A DNA stretch of 45,026 nt from Chara braunii (GCA_003427395.1 BFEA01000755.1:267093-312118), one strand, 5' to 3'. Counted from the first letter of the stretch, positions 23,301 through 34,287 are shown. The notes: generated by a model not told the origin, from the sequence alone. A program made the numbers and translations.

Positions 23301-24086
23301 TGGACCCACAACTGTATAAATTATCTAGATGCAGGGCCGCCGAATTCATATAGAAGTCTTTTCCCGAAGATGGGGATGCCTTCATTTATGAAGTTGTCTA
23401 AGACATGTTTTGCCTCCCTCAGGAAAAGGGAGGATTGAGAATGCTTGATCCTATACAACAAAACGGTGTAATGCTAGTGTAGTGGATTATCTATGCTTGT
23501 CTATTGTCACATCCTCCTCAGTTGGTATATCTGGCCGAGCAAATACTGGTCAAGGAATGACATCTGGTAAAGTCGGAAGATGTGTGAACCTGCCTGTTGC
23601 TATTTCCTTATCAACGTAGACACATCAAGTGATAATTCAGGTCTACAATTGTACAGACATGGAGGAAGATTCACCCGAATGTATGGAATGAACCTCACAC
23701 TAAAGCCGAAGTAATGAGGCAACCTATTTTTGAGAATCAAAGAATTAGACAATCTATTGAGGATTGGTTTAAAGCAGATACATCCTTAATAAGCTTCGGT
23801 CGTACCTGGACAGAGAGGGGCGTCCTCATAATTTAGGACATGTGGGCCTTGATTTTGAGAGACTGGATAAATGACGTGAATCTAAGATTCAAACTGGGAC
23901 AAGCACGATATCAAGAAGATAGAAAACACGCCATCATTGCAACTATCCCCGCTCAGTGGAAATATTTAATCTTCACTGAGGGAGTAGATCAACTTGACAC
24001 TGTCGAGCGCACGGTCCCCTCAATGAAAGGGGACCTTCCCGACCGTGTTACACAGGATTCGGCAAGACTTTAGTCGTAGAGCGTTG
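20312..24086 (+). pseudogene. LINE A ORF2, endonuclease and reverse transcriptase part, broken
   Basis: ORF2 starts at 20522 in the same context as LINE B but stops almost at once (TGA twice). The apurinic-type endonuclease follows: NVRGLGDGVGRHK near 20550, GDRNTS near 20918 (family GDWNT) and SDHKLIV near 21170. After an inserted TIR element (21478-21999), homology resumes with IYDRMTKDAFYRLLPR near 22110 and GKASGNDGLPTE near 22440. About 65 residues covering the first reverse-transcriptase motifs are missing at about 22535. LLWDLKKLYDRVN, SLRQGCPLAPLLF (near 22800) and LDDDLF in place of the usual (Y/F)xDD follow in a shifted frame. Decay continues to the R insertion at 24087. Inactive. 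Confidence 0.85.
21478..21999. mobile_element. Short TIR element (522 bp), A/T-rich, inside LINE A ORF2
   Basis: The left end CAACAAAAAAAATTCCCA and the right end TGGGAATTTTTCTGTTA are imperfect inverted repeats, each bordered by TA (21476-21477 and 22000-22001). LINE homology is interrupted across it. A TA border would fit a Tc1/Mariner-type MITE, but TA is too short to be convincing alone. It has internal GAATGAAAGT repeats and no ORF. Confidence 0.55.
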
Positions 24087-25589
24087 CCGCTCCGGCCGAG
24101 TGCGCCAGCCGTACCTCTCGTGAACCCCTACGACAGGATAGGGTCATGCGAGGTACAACTTACCTCCACCTGCGGGAGCTGTCACCATCCCTTAGGTGGG
24201 CGTGTCCCCGCCGAGCTACTAGTCCACAGTACGAAGACTTTTACATGCAATCACATAGGTAAACCAGTCGAGGGCGTTTTCTCTTACATTGTAGCATAGG
24301 AGGTATGCGCGGTTCCAAGCCTCGATTGGATCGTACGCAAGCCGACGCACTGGGGGTTTGAAGTCCCTAGCGCGACTCGACGTTAGTCGACTAGGACGCA
24401 TCCTTCTTACCACGCGTTACACCACACCGAAACAAAAAGTCAAATCACTCATATAAAATAAAACACTCCTAGTCCCTTTAGTATCCAACTTATAACCTTT
24501 CGACACAAAATCGGTTGAACGTCGCACAAAAGACTCGAAATAAATATCGCGCGCACGCAGGCTTACTCATATCAACTAGCTATGCTTGAATACCCAAGCA
24601 TTCGCAGTGATGACGTACTTATGCAGTACCCATAATCATGTAGCCCTCGATGATCTCGAGGGTCGCGTTCGACACTCAAGTGTTTTCTGACACGCGCTTT
24701 GAGGGGTTAATCTCTCGACACTAGAGAACCGCCAAGGCGGTTGAGAACCAAATCCATTTCTGCACCCTGCGGAGAGTGGGTGGTACACAGGTTCCGACCT
24801 GTGGTGGCAGTCGGCCCTTATGGCCATGCAGACAAGCTCCATCATTCGGGGCCTGGAGAGAAGTCAACGGGTTTGACTTTGACGGCTGCCACTAACATCC
24901 AACTATAAAAATTAACAAGCAAAATCACTCAATAAATAAACAGGCATCCCAATACCCATATTTAATCAAAACTCATGATAAAATAAAAGAAGGGAAAAAT
25001 AAACCCATCAGGTATGCAGATCGTGCGACATATGGTTGTCATTCTTATTGCCTCCAAAGTAAGACTCGTATACTAAGCTCTAAAATACTAACCTGCATAA
25101 AACACAACCACATACGAAAGTCATATTGTCATGCACCAATGTGGTCAACTTTACTGTTCGCTGTAACTCATACCATGCCTCACATGTTCAGGCCCGAGCC
25201 ATTGTCAAACTTCTCATAAAACCCATCAGTTCTTTATAGTGGCCATTAAAAAAAGTATGGTTAAAACCTTCAAAGAAACATATCAAAACTCGGGGCTAAG
25301 GCATCAAGCTGAGGTATAGGTGTAAGCAAAGTTGTGTCGTGAGTCGACGAATCGACAATCAACCAACCGACCTTTTATTAAAAGATAACAGAAAACGATC
25401 CTCATAGGATCGAGCCGAACTAGTCAGATCTTGAATCAAGAACGACCAAGAAGGATCTGTTACACAACACAGATCAAATCTCAAATTCTTGAACTTTAAG
25501 TGTACGGAGAATAAATCTTCATATCACATCTCACTTAGAATATCATAAGACTAGATCTTAAATTTATCTCTCAGATGAACTACAAAGAA

Positions 25590-25990
25590 TAAGAAAAAAT
25601 CTCGCAGCATCTCCCCTATACAGGGTGGATCGCCATGACTTCTCCTACCATAATATAATCCAACTCTTCAAAATTAAGAAAATTTCGGCAGCGCTTACTG
25701 TAGAAAAAGTGACTTTTCAAAATTTATACAAGGTTAAATATTAAACTAAAACATAACTCAAACTTGACAAAGTCAAATTTTGTCTGACTCTCTGATTTAG
25801 TAAAAATTTGGACAACACTTCCCCTAGAAAGGTAGGTTTCCCAGATTTTAACTAAGCTCGACATAAACTTAGACAAAAGTTGAATTTTAAAAGTCAAAAT
25901 TTGACTAACTCCTTGCTTTTGTAGAAATTTCGACAGCGCTTCTCGTAAGAAAAATAGCTTCCAAAATTTATACAGCGCCAAGTAAAATAA
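25590..25990 (-). repeat. Degenerate tandem repeat of about 125 bp, R copy 3
   Basis: Three units carry AAATTTCGGCAGCGCTT-like and TCAAAATTTGACTAACTCC-like words. They correspond to 15370-15720 and, inverted, to 4390-4790. Confidence 0.65.
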
Positions 25991-26401
25991 ATGATCCCAG
26001 AAAATGCGATAACTTGAACTAAGTAAAATAAACTTAACTTAGAAAATCCAGGAATTGAACTAACTCTTATAGCTCTAGCATGTGGCGAGCACTAACAAAC
26101 TACTCTACTAAGCAGCAAAAATAAACAGAGCTTGAACAAAAGACAAGGTATTGCTATCAAGCATCTCATGTCAACAATTCATTCAACCAGTTCAAAAACA
26201 ATGGTTTGTTCATCCAAAGTTTTAATCTTTCTTTTCTTTTTGATTCTCAAAGACACGAGTCGTGTATTTTATTTAGTTAATTGTTAACTTTCCAAGTTGT
26301 TCTCAGTCAAACCCCATGCAATCCTTAACACATCAGCTTGGAATATTCTCACAAGGAGAAGAGTTGAACCTTTCTCAACAAACAAAAAACTGACTGATTT
26401 A

Positions 26402-26880
26402 GCAAAGCGACCAGATTAGTCAGGATGACCTCATCTCTAGTTTCATTTCAATATCTTAGGCAAACGAGCAAAGCGACCGGATAAGTCATGAGGACCTCAT
26501 CTCCAGCCCCATTTCAATGTCTTAGGCAATGTATAAGGCAAACGGGCAAAGCGACCGGATCAGTCAGGGGGACCTCATCTCCAACCCCATTTCAATGTCT
26601 TNTTCAATGTCTTAGGCAATGTATAAGGCAAACGGGCAAAGCGACCGGATCAGTCAGGGGGACCTCATCTCCAACCCCATTTCAATGTCTTAGGCAAACG
26701 AGCAAAGCGACCAGATCAGTCAGAAAGACCTCATCTCCAGCCTCATTTCAATGTCTTAGGCAAACGAGCAAAGCGACCGGATCAGTCAGAAAGACCTCAT
26801 CTCCAGCCTCATTTCAATGTCTTAGGCAAACGAGCAAAGCGACCGGATCAGTCACGAGGACCTCATCTCCAACCCCATTT
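26402..26880. repeat. 66-bp tandem repeat (about seven units) with a single N
   Basis: Units begin AGCAAAGCGACCRGATCAGT and end in CATTTCAATGTCTTAGGCAAACG. Two units carry an extra CAATGTATAAGG insert. A lone N at 26602 sits between two partial copies of TTCAATGTCTT, which looks like a contig join inside the array, so the copy number is unreliable. Sixty-six is divisible by three, so the array stays open as a 22-residue repeat, but I do not regard that as coding. Confidence 0.9.
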
Positions 26881-26988
26881 TAAATCATCGCAAGCAGACA
26901 TTGTGGATTTTATTTCAGGCAAATAAATTTACACAAACATAGTAAAATTCTCTCTGGTTCAGTTAAAGTCCTGATTTAAAGTCAAGGA

Positions 26989-27734
26989 CAGGGTTACCAA
27001 CCCGTATGTACAAAGGCCCCGGACTTCCGTACGTTCGGGCGTTCGGGATCCCGTACGGGGTCCGAACCCGACAGCGTTTGGACCCCGCCAAAAAATATTT
27101 CGGGGCCTAAAAATATTTTTTTTTTTCGGTATTTGTTTTTATGACTTCCCTAGTAGGTAAGGTACATGCCTATAAATTTTCAAGTCATTTGGCTTAGTCA
27201 AATAGGAATTAAAAATTGTCAAAGATGGATGTATCAAAACGTGCTCGCCCACTTTTGTTTTCACTTTTTACTTTTTGTTTTCACTTTAGTTCGGGGTCTA
27301 AACAATTTTATTATTTTTTGAAACTTTTTTAGTGGTTTTTGTATTATGTGAAGTACACATCTGTAAATTTTTAGGGCATTTAGCTATGCCAAAAAAAAAA
27401 ATGAAAAATCGTCAAAGATGGCGGTGTCGAAAATATGCTCGCGCACTCACTAAATTTAATTCTCTTTTTATTTTTATTTATTTTTATTATTAGTATTTGT
27501 TCTGTGTATTTTATTTCTATTTCAAATTTGGAAACAAATTCGAACGTAATGCTCAGGCAAATCTTGTTTAATTTATTTTTCTCCATAACACATATTTTTT
27601 TTCAGATTGTTTTGATGACCTCTTGTTTTTTTTGTTTTTTTTTTTGGTCCGCGTTCGGCCCGAACGGCCGAACGCATCCCCAAGGAGTCCCATACGTTCG
27701 GGCGTTCGGTCCGTCCCGAACGCCGGTTACCCTG
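26989..27734 (-). mobile_element. Non-autonomous hAT-type DNA transposon, 746 bp, copy 2
   Basis: An inverted copy of 7347-8105. The ends are CAGGGTTACC and GGTTACCCTG. The direct repeat gtcaagga lies immediately outside both (26981-26988 and 27735-27742): a perfect 8-bp target duplication. The same CGAACG/CGTTCG-rich subterminal parts and A/T-rich core are present, with no transposase. It is nested inside R copy 3, itself inside LINE A, so it is the youngest of the three insertions here. Confidence 0.93.
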
Positions 27735-29741
27735 GTCAAGGAAATATACAAAAAATCAAAACTCAGTCAAACTGAATGAATGGTGGTATAAATAGGGGTA
27801 TACGAAATCCTAAGGGAGATCACGTCGGCCTACCTCAAAGTTCTCTGCCTCCAGAGTCCCGCCTGGATTCAAGCAGAGCTCCCATAATCGGTGGGTGGAC
27901 CTCCCACAAGGTCTTCCTGCGGTCTTGTAGGTTGCAATCTCCCCTGCCACCTTCCTCTAAGAACCAAAGACTAGACTGAGAGCTAGAAAAGCAAAAGGGG
28001 AGAAGTTAGGTCACTCAAATACAAGAGAGATGCGTCAGACTCGCGTAAGAAGGCCTTGAAACCTTGATGCGCCTGAGGGTCCCGCAATGGCGACCAGCTG
28101 CAGCGCCCGACGTCACAGATCACAAAAGGTCGTGGCGAATAACAACCTTCAATCCTCAGTTGTAGCCACAGTTCGAAAAACTGGATAGCAGTACCTTACA
28201 ACACCCACCCGCATCCATTACGGATAACAACACCCTTGTAATAACAACTGTCACTACCATAAATAACAATATCTCAATAACAACTTTGTTGCCGTCGAAA
28301 GCAACTGCACCTAGTAACCGTGGCTTGCAGTATGAATACAACTATCATCTCACACCTTCGCCTTGTGGTACCAAACTCAACGCCCCACGGTAGTCTGAAA
28401 CCCAACAGTCCTGCAGCAAATCATAGATTGATCACAAAAGCAGCATGTCCAAACCATCAAGTAGTAAACACAGCTCGAAGGTAACCCGCAGCATCGGCGT
28501 CTGTCTCAAGAACCGTACGAGCCTCAAGAACAGTACCAGCCTCAACAACCGTATCAGTCTCAAGGACTACACCAGTTTCTATAAGCTAGCAGCACTGCCT
28601 GGGAGAGGGATCAACAACAACTCACCGTAACACGTTGTCATTCCGCAACAGATTGTTGTAAGACGTAGTAACAACCAATAACTTTGGTTCGTATCAACTC
28701 TATAAAAAAAATGGTAGCAGTAACTGGCGTGACCCCACCAGTTGCGGCACTAAGTGATAGCAACCAGCGACAACATAGATAGCAGCAACGGCTTCACCAG
28801 CAACTGGAGCAGCAACTCGTCGACTTCAAAGGCGAACTGCAACAACCATACTTACCTTGACAGCTGCAGTAACTATGCATTGAGAGGAAGCATAGCAGCA
28901 GCAGCGTAGCACAGCTCCGTGAACCCAACAATTCAGTGAATACCGACAATTGTAGAGTCCGGCAACAACGGTAGTCTCAAGTGCTTTATCCCGGAACAAC
29001 AGTTATGCAGTGTTGCATCAGCGTTAGCAGCAGTAATGTAGCGGCGTTCCCTCCCTAGGAGCACACCGCAATGCTTATGTAGTGACCACCGGAGCATACG
29101 CAGATATCGCCTCAAACAACTACCGCCAGACTTAGATAAGTGTTGTCTTCAGTCTGTGCTCGCACTGAAATCCAAACCCCAAACAAGCTTGGCCCTGTCG
29201 CCCCACACAAAATGGTTGTTCGTTCAAGGCATTAGTGCAGCGGACATATTACTTGTTCCAACTAAACCCCCTATCGAGCAATACCTTTCTATCCTTATGT
29301 CCAAGCCTTACCAACGACTCATATGTCGTCCCTACTGTGGGCCCCTACCAAAGTTTCCTGCCCTGCTCAGACGTAGTTCACCATCTTCTCGGGTCCCGAT
29401 GGGAGTGCTCCCACTCAGTACTCTCGCCTTGTGCAAAGGGACTAGGTGCCGGTGAGATGACAACACTTCGGAATGCAAAGTCGCACTGGAGGCTTGAAAG
29501 TCCGACGTTTTTCAGAAGGGTACAAATGCAGCTTACCACTACACTATCACTAAACGCCAACGAATTGCCAAAGCACCCCGTCGGCGTCAGCAGCAAAAAC
29601 CAAAGTGTACAAAAAATATCGACCTTGTAGACTATCCCCAAGACCAGGTATATGCGCTCACATCACCATCCTCATCTCTCTTCCGCATTCCCTTTGCTTT
29701 TACCGTCTTGCTCCGTATCTGTGTACTTTGATTTCTTACCG

Positions 29742-29746
<5 letters not shown>

Positions 29747-29806
<60 letters not shown>
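29747..29806. repeat. (CT)n microsatellite
   Basis: A pure CT tract of 60 bp lies inside R copy 3. The SLSLSL translations across it are spurious. Confidence 0.97.
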
Positions 29807-29809
<3 letters not shown>

Positions 29810-31129
29810 CACATATACACGCCTTTTTTGCCCTTGCCCCATGACCTCGGCTAAAGTTGGTACGTCAAGCAGCCATCCGTATCTTAGTTGCGACTACGAG
29901 GAGCGATGGCCCGATCTAGGCAACGACCGCGAGGAGTGGCCTCGAGATCATAAGTGCTTCAACGACGACGAGGGGCGGCCATGCCACTACCAGCAAGACT
30001 TCGATCACAATCATGGCGATGTCTACAGTGAGTTGTAGCAGCATAGGCCAGCGAGCAGTAGCGACACAACCCGGTGCCAGATTAATAAAATGTGTAAAAT
30101 GAGAATGAATCTTCCCTAGAACAAGGGAAGATACATTCCCTTTAAGGCATCCCCCCTCTCACGCATCCTCTGCACACCGTAGCTCCAAATTCGTTGGCCC
30201 CCCGTCAAATCTGACACCGCCATTGAACTCGCAGCAGCCCGAAAACCCCAAAACGCACCATCAGCCGCCTATTTCTGCTAAGTATCGGGGGAGATTCTAA
30301 TTTTTTGCTCCGTCATGATCCTGCTGCTCGATAGTTCCGCGCAGCCCATCACCTTCATAGCGCCCAAACCAACGATCCACTGGCCAAACTAACGCTCTCA
30401 TTCAACTCGCAATGGCAAAAAAACCCTAGTTAGCATATTTCATCGCCCAAATTTGTTGAGAAACAAGCGAGATAGGTTATCTCCAGTCCCGCCATATTCT
30501 CTCTCTCTTCACCCTCGGGGCACTCACCTTCTCCTTCACCTCCCCTTCTACTAACTTTTCTGCCATTCTGAATGCAGATTCAGGGTCGCTATGGAAAAAA
30601 ACCCCAAGCTAGCACCTTCCCCTACTCCATTCCTTCAAGGAACGAGCAAGAATGACTTTTCTCCTCCCTCCTCCCCTCTTCTGTTCGCCATGCTCTTCTT
30701 CTTCTTCGTTTTTTGTTGATGTCAACTTGATCGTGCTCTTCTTCGTTTAGCGCTGCTCCTAGTGCAGCTCTCCACACACGGTCCGTATTCTAAAAACTAG
30801 ACTATACTATGGCGTGCAGTCATACCTCGTGACTCATGACTTCGACTAATGAGGCAGGCCCTATGAAAGTTCCCAACCCACTGAAAAAACTAGCGAATGT
30901 GGCCCTAACCTACCTCTTGGTTCATTCGCTCGACAAGGGGGGAGATGAAAAAAAAAAGGAAAATCAGACCTAGAGATCTCGGTGATTCCGAGATTCACCT
31001 AAGAGCATACCGGGCGCTACCCTGCTCTTTCGAGGTTCAGATACACTCACTTTCAGAGGTAAGGAAAAAAAACAGAAAGAGAAAAGAAAACAAAACAAAA
31101 CAAAAAGCAGAAAAACCGTACTCAACCCT

Positions 31130-31660
31130 TGGCCTGAGAGCAGTAAGATTCGAACTCCGAACCTGTATTTTAGTGCTTCGATGGTGTACCGGCTGAGAAA
31201 GGTCCGTGGTGCCAAGGCACAACCTGAGCCTAGTGGGATCAAACTCGAGCTTGCATTTCGCCAGTTCATGGTCGTATCGAACGAGTTGTGCCTGGCAATG
31301 TCAGTCCCAACGAACTTCCGTAGGCAAAAAGACAAAGCCAAGGGCACCGACCGACCCTAGGTAAATCAGAATTGTAGCGTTTTACTTATTTGCTTTCAGC
31401 GGAGCTCGAACTCAGGTCTGTACTTCAACAGTTCGCAGGTTTATCAAACGAGCTAGGCCCGCCCGCAGCTGCTCCCATAGGCTTATTTTTCACAGTTCGC
31501 GAGTGTACTAGTTTCAGCTAGGTCCTCAAGTGTTGGTCCCACATGCCTGTTCTCAACAATTCGCAGTGTGCCAACTGAGCTAGACCCGCAGGTGCTGGTC
31601 CCATATGCCTGTTCAACAGTTCATGGGGGTACCACTGAGCTAGGTCCGCCAACAGCAGTT
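31130..31660 (-). repeat. Tandem run of tRNA-like segments in R copy 3
   Basis: On the minus strand, A-box-like words recur: CTAGCTCAGTGGTAC (about 31650), CTAGCTCAGTTGGCAC (about 31585), CTAGCTCGTTTGATAAAC (about 31460), CTCGTTCGATACGAC (about 31285) and CTCAGCCGGTACACC (about 31195). Several are followed 40-50 nt later by B-box-like words: GAGTTCGAGCTC, GAGTTTGATCCC and AGTTCGAATCT. The last three units fit tRNA arms best; the others keep only the D-arm side and a shared GAACTGTTGAA word. These are degenerate tRNA-derived repeats, not functional tRNA genes, as no unit shows a paired acceptor stem. Confidence 0.6.
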
Positions 31661-32416
31661 CCCACAGGCCTATTCACACGCAACCCTCTGACTTTTCACG
31701 GCAGGCTGAGGTTAACGGGCGGTGTATCCCCTGGCCATGACTGGCCCCGCCCAACTCAGGCATAGTTCATCATCTTACGTGTCAAAACGGGCACTCTCAC
31801 ACTCAAACCTGTCATAACAAACTGTGGTTGGCGGACGGTACGCCTGCAGCAACCCCTGCCACCGAGGTTTATTTCGGCCTTGTGGGCTAATTACCCACCG
31901 ACTCGCATGCACGTTGAACTCCCCGATTTGAGTATCAAGACGGGAAGGCACATGAATTTTGCCAGCATCCAGGACATGCCAAAACCCGAGCGGGCCAATC
32001 GAAAGAGGCGAGTGATCAAGGTCTTCTACTGCCGCGACGGCCACCCGTGCCCGACAATGCCGTGGTTGAGCCGGGCCTATTGGTCCCGACGCCAGTCTCA
32101 GAACTGATTACCGAGTCCAAGACATCTAGAAAAAAAAAAAAAAGTAGGACTAATAAATAATAAAATAAATATATGCGCGGGGGAACATAAAAAAGTAAGG
32201 AGATAGGGGTTGCGCATCCCACTCGCCTGCGACTCCACGCCCCGCTAGGCCACGCTTGGTTGTGCCTCCCCGTCAATATCCCGTGCATGCCGTTCCCCCG
32301 GGTAAGGACTCAACTCTCACCCACGAGTGCGTTGTTAACTTTGGGCGAGGCTGCACTGACGCGACTTACAAAAAGCACGCCAAATACCTTTGTAAGGGTA
32401 TTTGGTACGACAACGC

Positions 32417-33427
32417 ATGGTTTGCCAAAACCCAAAGAGAACCTGAGCACATCTGGAAACTGGAAACTCCTCATTATCAACAAGGAGGGAGCCAGAGAAT
32501 TTGAATATTGGAATGTTATGGGGAGGACTTTGATATTAGATGAAGATCCCCCCCCCCCCCCCCCCAGTGGGGTCAATACTGCAACAGGTACGCATGTTAG
32601 AATCCCCGAAACCAGATGACTCGGTATTTTGTTATACTATTACCAGAGGCACTTCTATCCTTCAATTGAAACTTAACCCGACTCAATGGGAATGGCCAGT
32701 ACAAGGTCTGTCTCTTATACACATCTAGATGTGTATAGGCGGACTACTCTATCAGAATCGGTTACACTATGAACCGTCTCCAAAAAACATTACAAGTGGT
32801 GGCTCGAGAAAGATGGTTACAACTGCTACACATTGCCCTAGAAGAAATTGACAGAGCTCTGTCTGAATGTTGGAAGCATTTAAAATTGATCGTCAACCAA
32901 AGACGCACCTCACTATTATAGTTGGTTTCACTCGTTTCGACCCCATCTGCAGTATGGTTAGCAAAAGAAGGTATGGAGATCGATCTTACGTGCCTGAGAT
33001 GTAAGTGGGCTTTCAAATCTACCGTCCACCTGTGGTGGGACTGCCCTGCCTCAGCTCGGATCTGGAACTGGTGGATAAATCGTTGGAATCACATCTCTGA
33101 CAGGTTCTTTCTATGGACCAAAGAATGGTCCTTGCTGGGAGGAGTCTCAGTCAACACCTCAATTTCTCAAGGCCGGGGATATGTGGCCCTGTCGACACGC
33201 GCAGTGTGCTTCGCAATTATTTGGCAACTGGTCGAACAAACAAATCCGTTAGACCTTCAAACTTCATCTCAGACGTGCCATCAAGGCTGACTGGAGACGA
33301 AAAGTGGTTGCCGCACAAATATCCCAGGCATGTATCTTTTGGTTCAAATAGACATGGGGCTTAGGGGGCCAACTGTGCAAGGTAGGAGAGGACAATCAAC
33401 TGAGCCTAGATCCCAGGCTATTTTAGG
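32417..33427 (+). pseudogene. LINE A ORF2 C-terminal part (zf-RVT-like region), broken
   Basis: The translation from about 32940 gives WLAKEGMEIDLTCLRCKWAF, then HLWWDCP, matching LINE B (CDRC..HFWWECP) and the zinc-binding region found downstream of plant LINE reverse transcriptases. AIKADW and TWGLG near the end match the last residues of LINE B ORF2, so the stop is placed near 33425. An 18-C run at 32548-32565 and a mate-pair adapter remnant at 32708-32737 interrupt it. The two sides of the adapter align to overlapping parts of LINE B, so the join may be false. No function remains. Confidence 0.75.
32708..32737. other. Sequencing adapter remnant (Nextera mate-pair junction)
   Basis: CTGTCTCTTATACACATCT, the 19-bp Tn5 mosaic end used in Nextera libraries, is followed directly by AGATGTGTATA, the start of the opposite mosaic end. 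Together these are the first 30 of the 38 bases of the known mate-pair junction adapter. This is library-derived sequence and should be masked; the join may be chimeric. Confidence 0.95.
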
Positions 33428-33901
33428 ATTGAGCGAAGATCATATACCACCCCACCCTCTATTACTTTCCCTATTCTTCTTCTCTTTCCCTGTTTTTCTT
33501 CTCATCCTGCCCATTCTTTTTCCCACCTCACCCACTAGTTCTTTGACTATTTGACTTAGTTTTATACTGACTCACATATGATATCGAGTGTTGATAGACA
33601 GAGGTATGAGAGTTGTTGATACAAAGTAACAACCTGCTCACTTGGTTGATGGATCGGCCGTAGGGGGCAGGCAAAGGGAGGACGAGGAGGAAGTGACAAT
33701 GTGAGCATGAGCCTCATAATAGAGTGTCCCTCCCCCTGTTTTAGGGGATGATTAGTGATCTCATGGTATAGAATAGGGATCGGGTAGATGAACTTAGTTT
33801 CTGGTGCAAATTTCACTGTGTCAGGCACGCCACAAGGTGAAATTTTGACTTAGGAGTTTAATGGTTAGATTAGCTATGGATCGCGAAGATAGGTCATTGG
33901 T
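33428..33901. other. No gene seen; probable LINE A 3' region
   Basis: A pyrimidine-rich stretch (33455-33530) and non-descript sequence follow the ORF2 end. No clear poly-A tail or target duplication was found for LINE A. Confidence 0.4.
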
Positions 33902-34058
33902 TTAAACACCAGTACTTGGCCCAGCTATCGGCCGCGGAAAAAAATAGAGCAGAAATGTTTGTAATTGGATGGATTTGGGCGCTCATGTAATAGCCCGTAC
34001 GTTTTCTAAAATCATGGCGCGTTAACGGGTACGACTTTAGGAAGCACTGGTGGTTTAA
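33902..34058. mobile_element. Short TIR element (MITE), 157 bp
   Basis: It starts TTAAACACCAGTACTTGGCC and ends GCACTGGTGGTTTAA, the same ends as the element 30 bp downstream. It appears to be a diverged sibling. No ORF. Confidence 0.6.
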
Positions 34059-34088
34059 TTTCCCTTTTGGACCATTCTATGGTAGAAT

Positions 34089-34287
34089 TTAAACCACCAG
34101 TACTTGGCCCAGCTATGGATGCCGAGCCTAAACTTGCCCTGCGCGCCAAGAGAAAACAAAGCGACGCGGGTCTGCTTTTGGCTGGCGCCTCCAGCCATTT
34201 CGGTTTGGAATCCGAACCCCCAAGATGTGCGGCGCGTTACCGTGCAAGGCCTGCGTTCGATGTATGGGCCAAGTACTAGTGGTTTAA
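34089..34287. mobile_element. Short TIR element (MITE), 199 bp
   Basis: Terminal inverted repeats of 23 bp differ at one position: the left begins TTAAACCACCAGTACTTGG and the reverse complement of the right begins TTAAACCACTAGTACTTGG. TTAA stands at both edges and may be part of the repeat or a duplicated target. The superfamily is not certain. Confidence 0.75.

Larger units (their letters stand above)
24087..32416 (-). mobile_element. Unclassified long non-coding repeat R, copy 3 (8.3 kb including a nested hAT)
   Basis: It begins at CCGCTCCGGCCGAGTGCG and ends after the near-palindrome AATACCTTTGTAAGGGTATT (32383-32402) and CGACAACGC, both shared with copy 2. Without the nested hAT (26989-27734 plus its duplication) it is about 7.6 kb, close to copy 2. 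The region 24600-25470 matches copy 1 at 5030-5800 in inverse orientation very clearly. A subterminal hairpin TACCTC..GCGAGGTA (from 24112) is shared with copy 1. It inserted into LINE A ORF2. I see no clean target duplication. It carries a 66-bp satellite, a tRNA-like array and a (CT)n tract. Confidence 0.75.
10133..33427 (+). mobile_element. LINE A: decayed L1-type retrotransposon split by two R insertions
   Basis: The segments 10133-13227, 20312-24086 and 32417-33427 read in order as ORF1, then ORF2 endonuclease and reverse transcriptase, then the ORF2 C-terminal zinc-ribbon region. They match LINE B (35559-42965) collinearly, including the identical ORF2 start context (ATGGGCARACTTARAAT at 20522 here and 40228 on the minus strand there). 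The two interruptions are R copies 2 and 3, both minus strand. The one-element reading is an inference from order, orientation and junction positions. The third segment contains an adapter artefact, so its link to the second is less sure. Numerous stops and frameshifts make it inactive. Confidence 0.75.

Noticed and set aside
26488-26883. Open frame of 131 codons made of 22-residue repeats
   Set aside because: It is the 66-bp satellite read in a frame that happens to stay open; it lies in non-coding R and has a contig-join N inside.
13228-32416. R as an LTR retrotransposon
   Set aside because: Comparing both ends of copies 2 and 3 shows no long direct terminal repeat, no TG..CA ends and no primer-binding site.
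33860-33915. tRNA-like segment (TTAATGGTTAGATTAGC ... GGTTTAAACACC)
   Set aside because: The B-box-like part is the end of a MITE and the match is otherwise weak, so it is probably chance.
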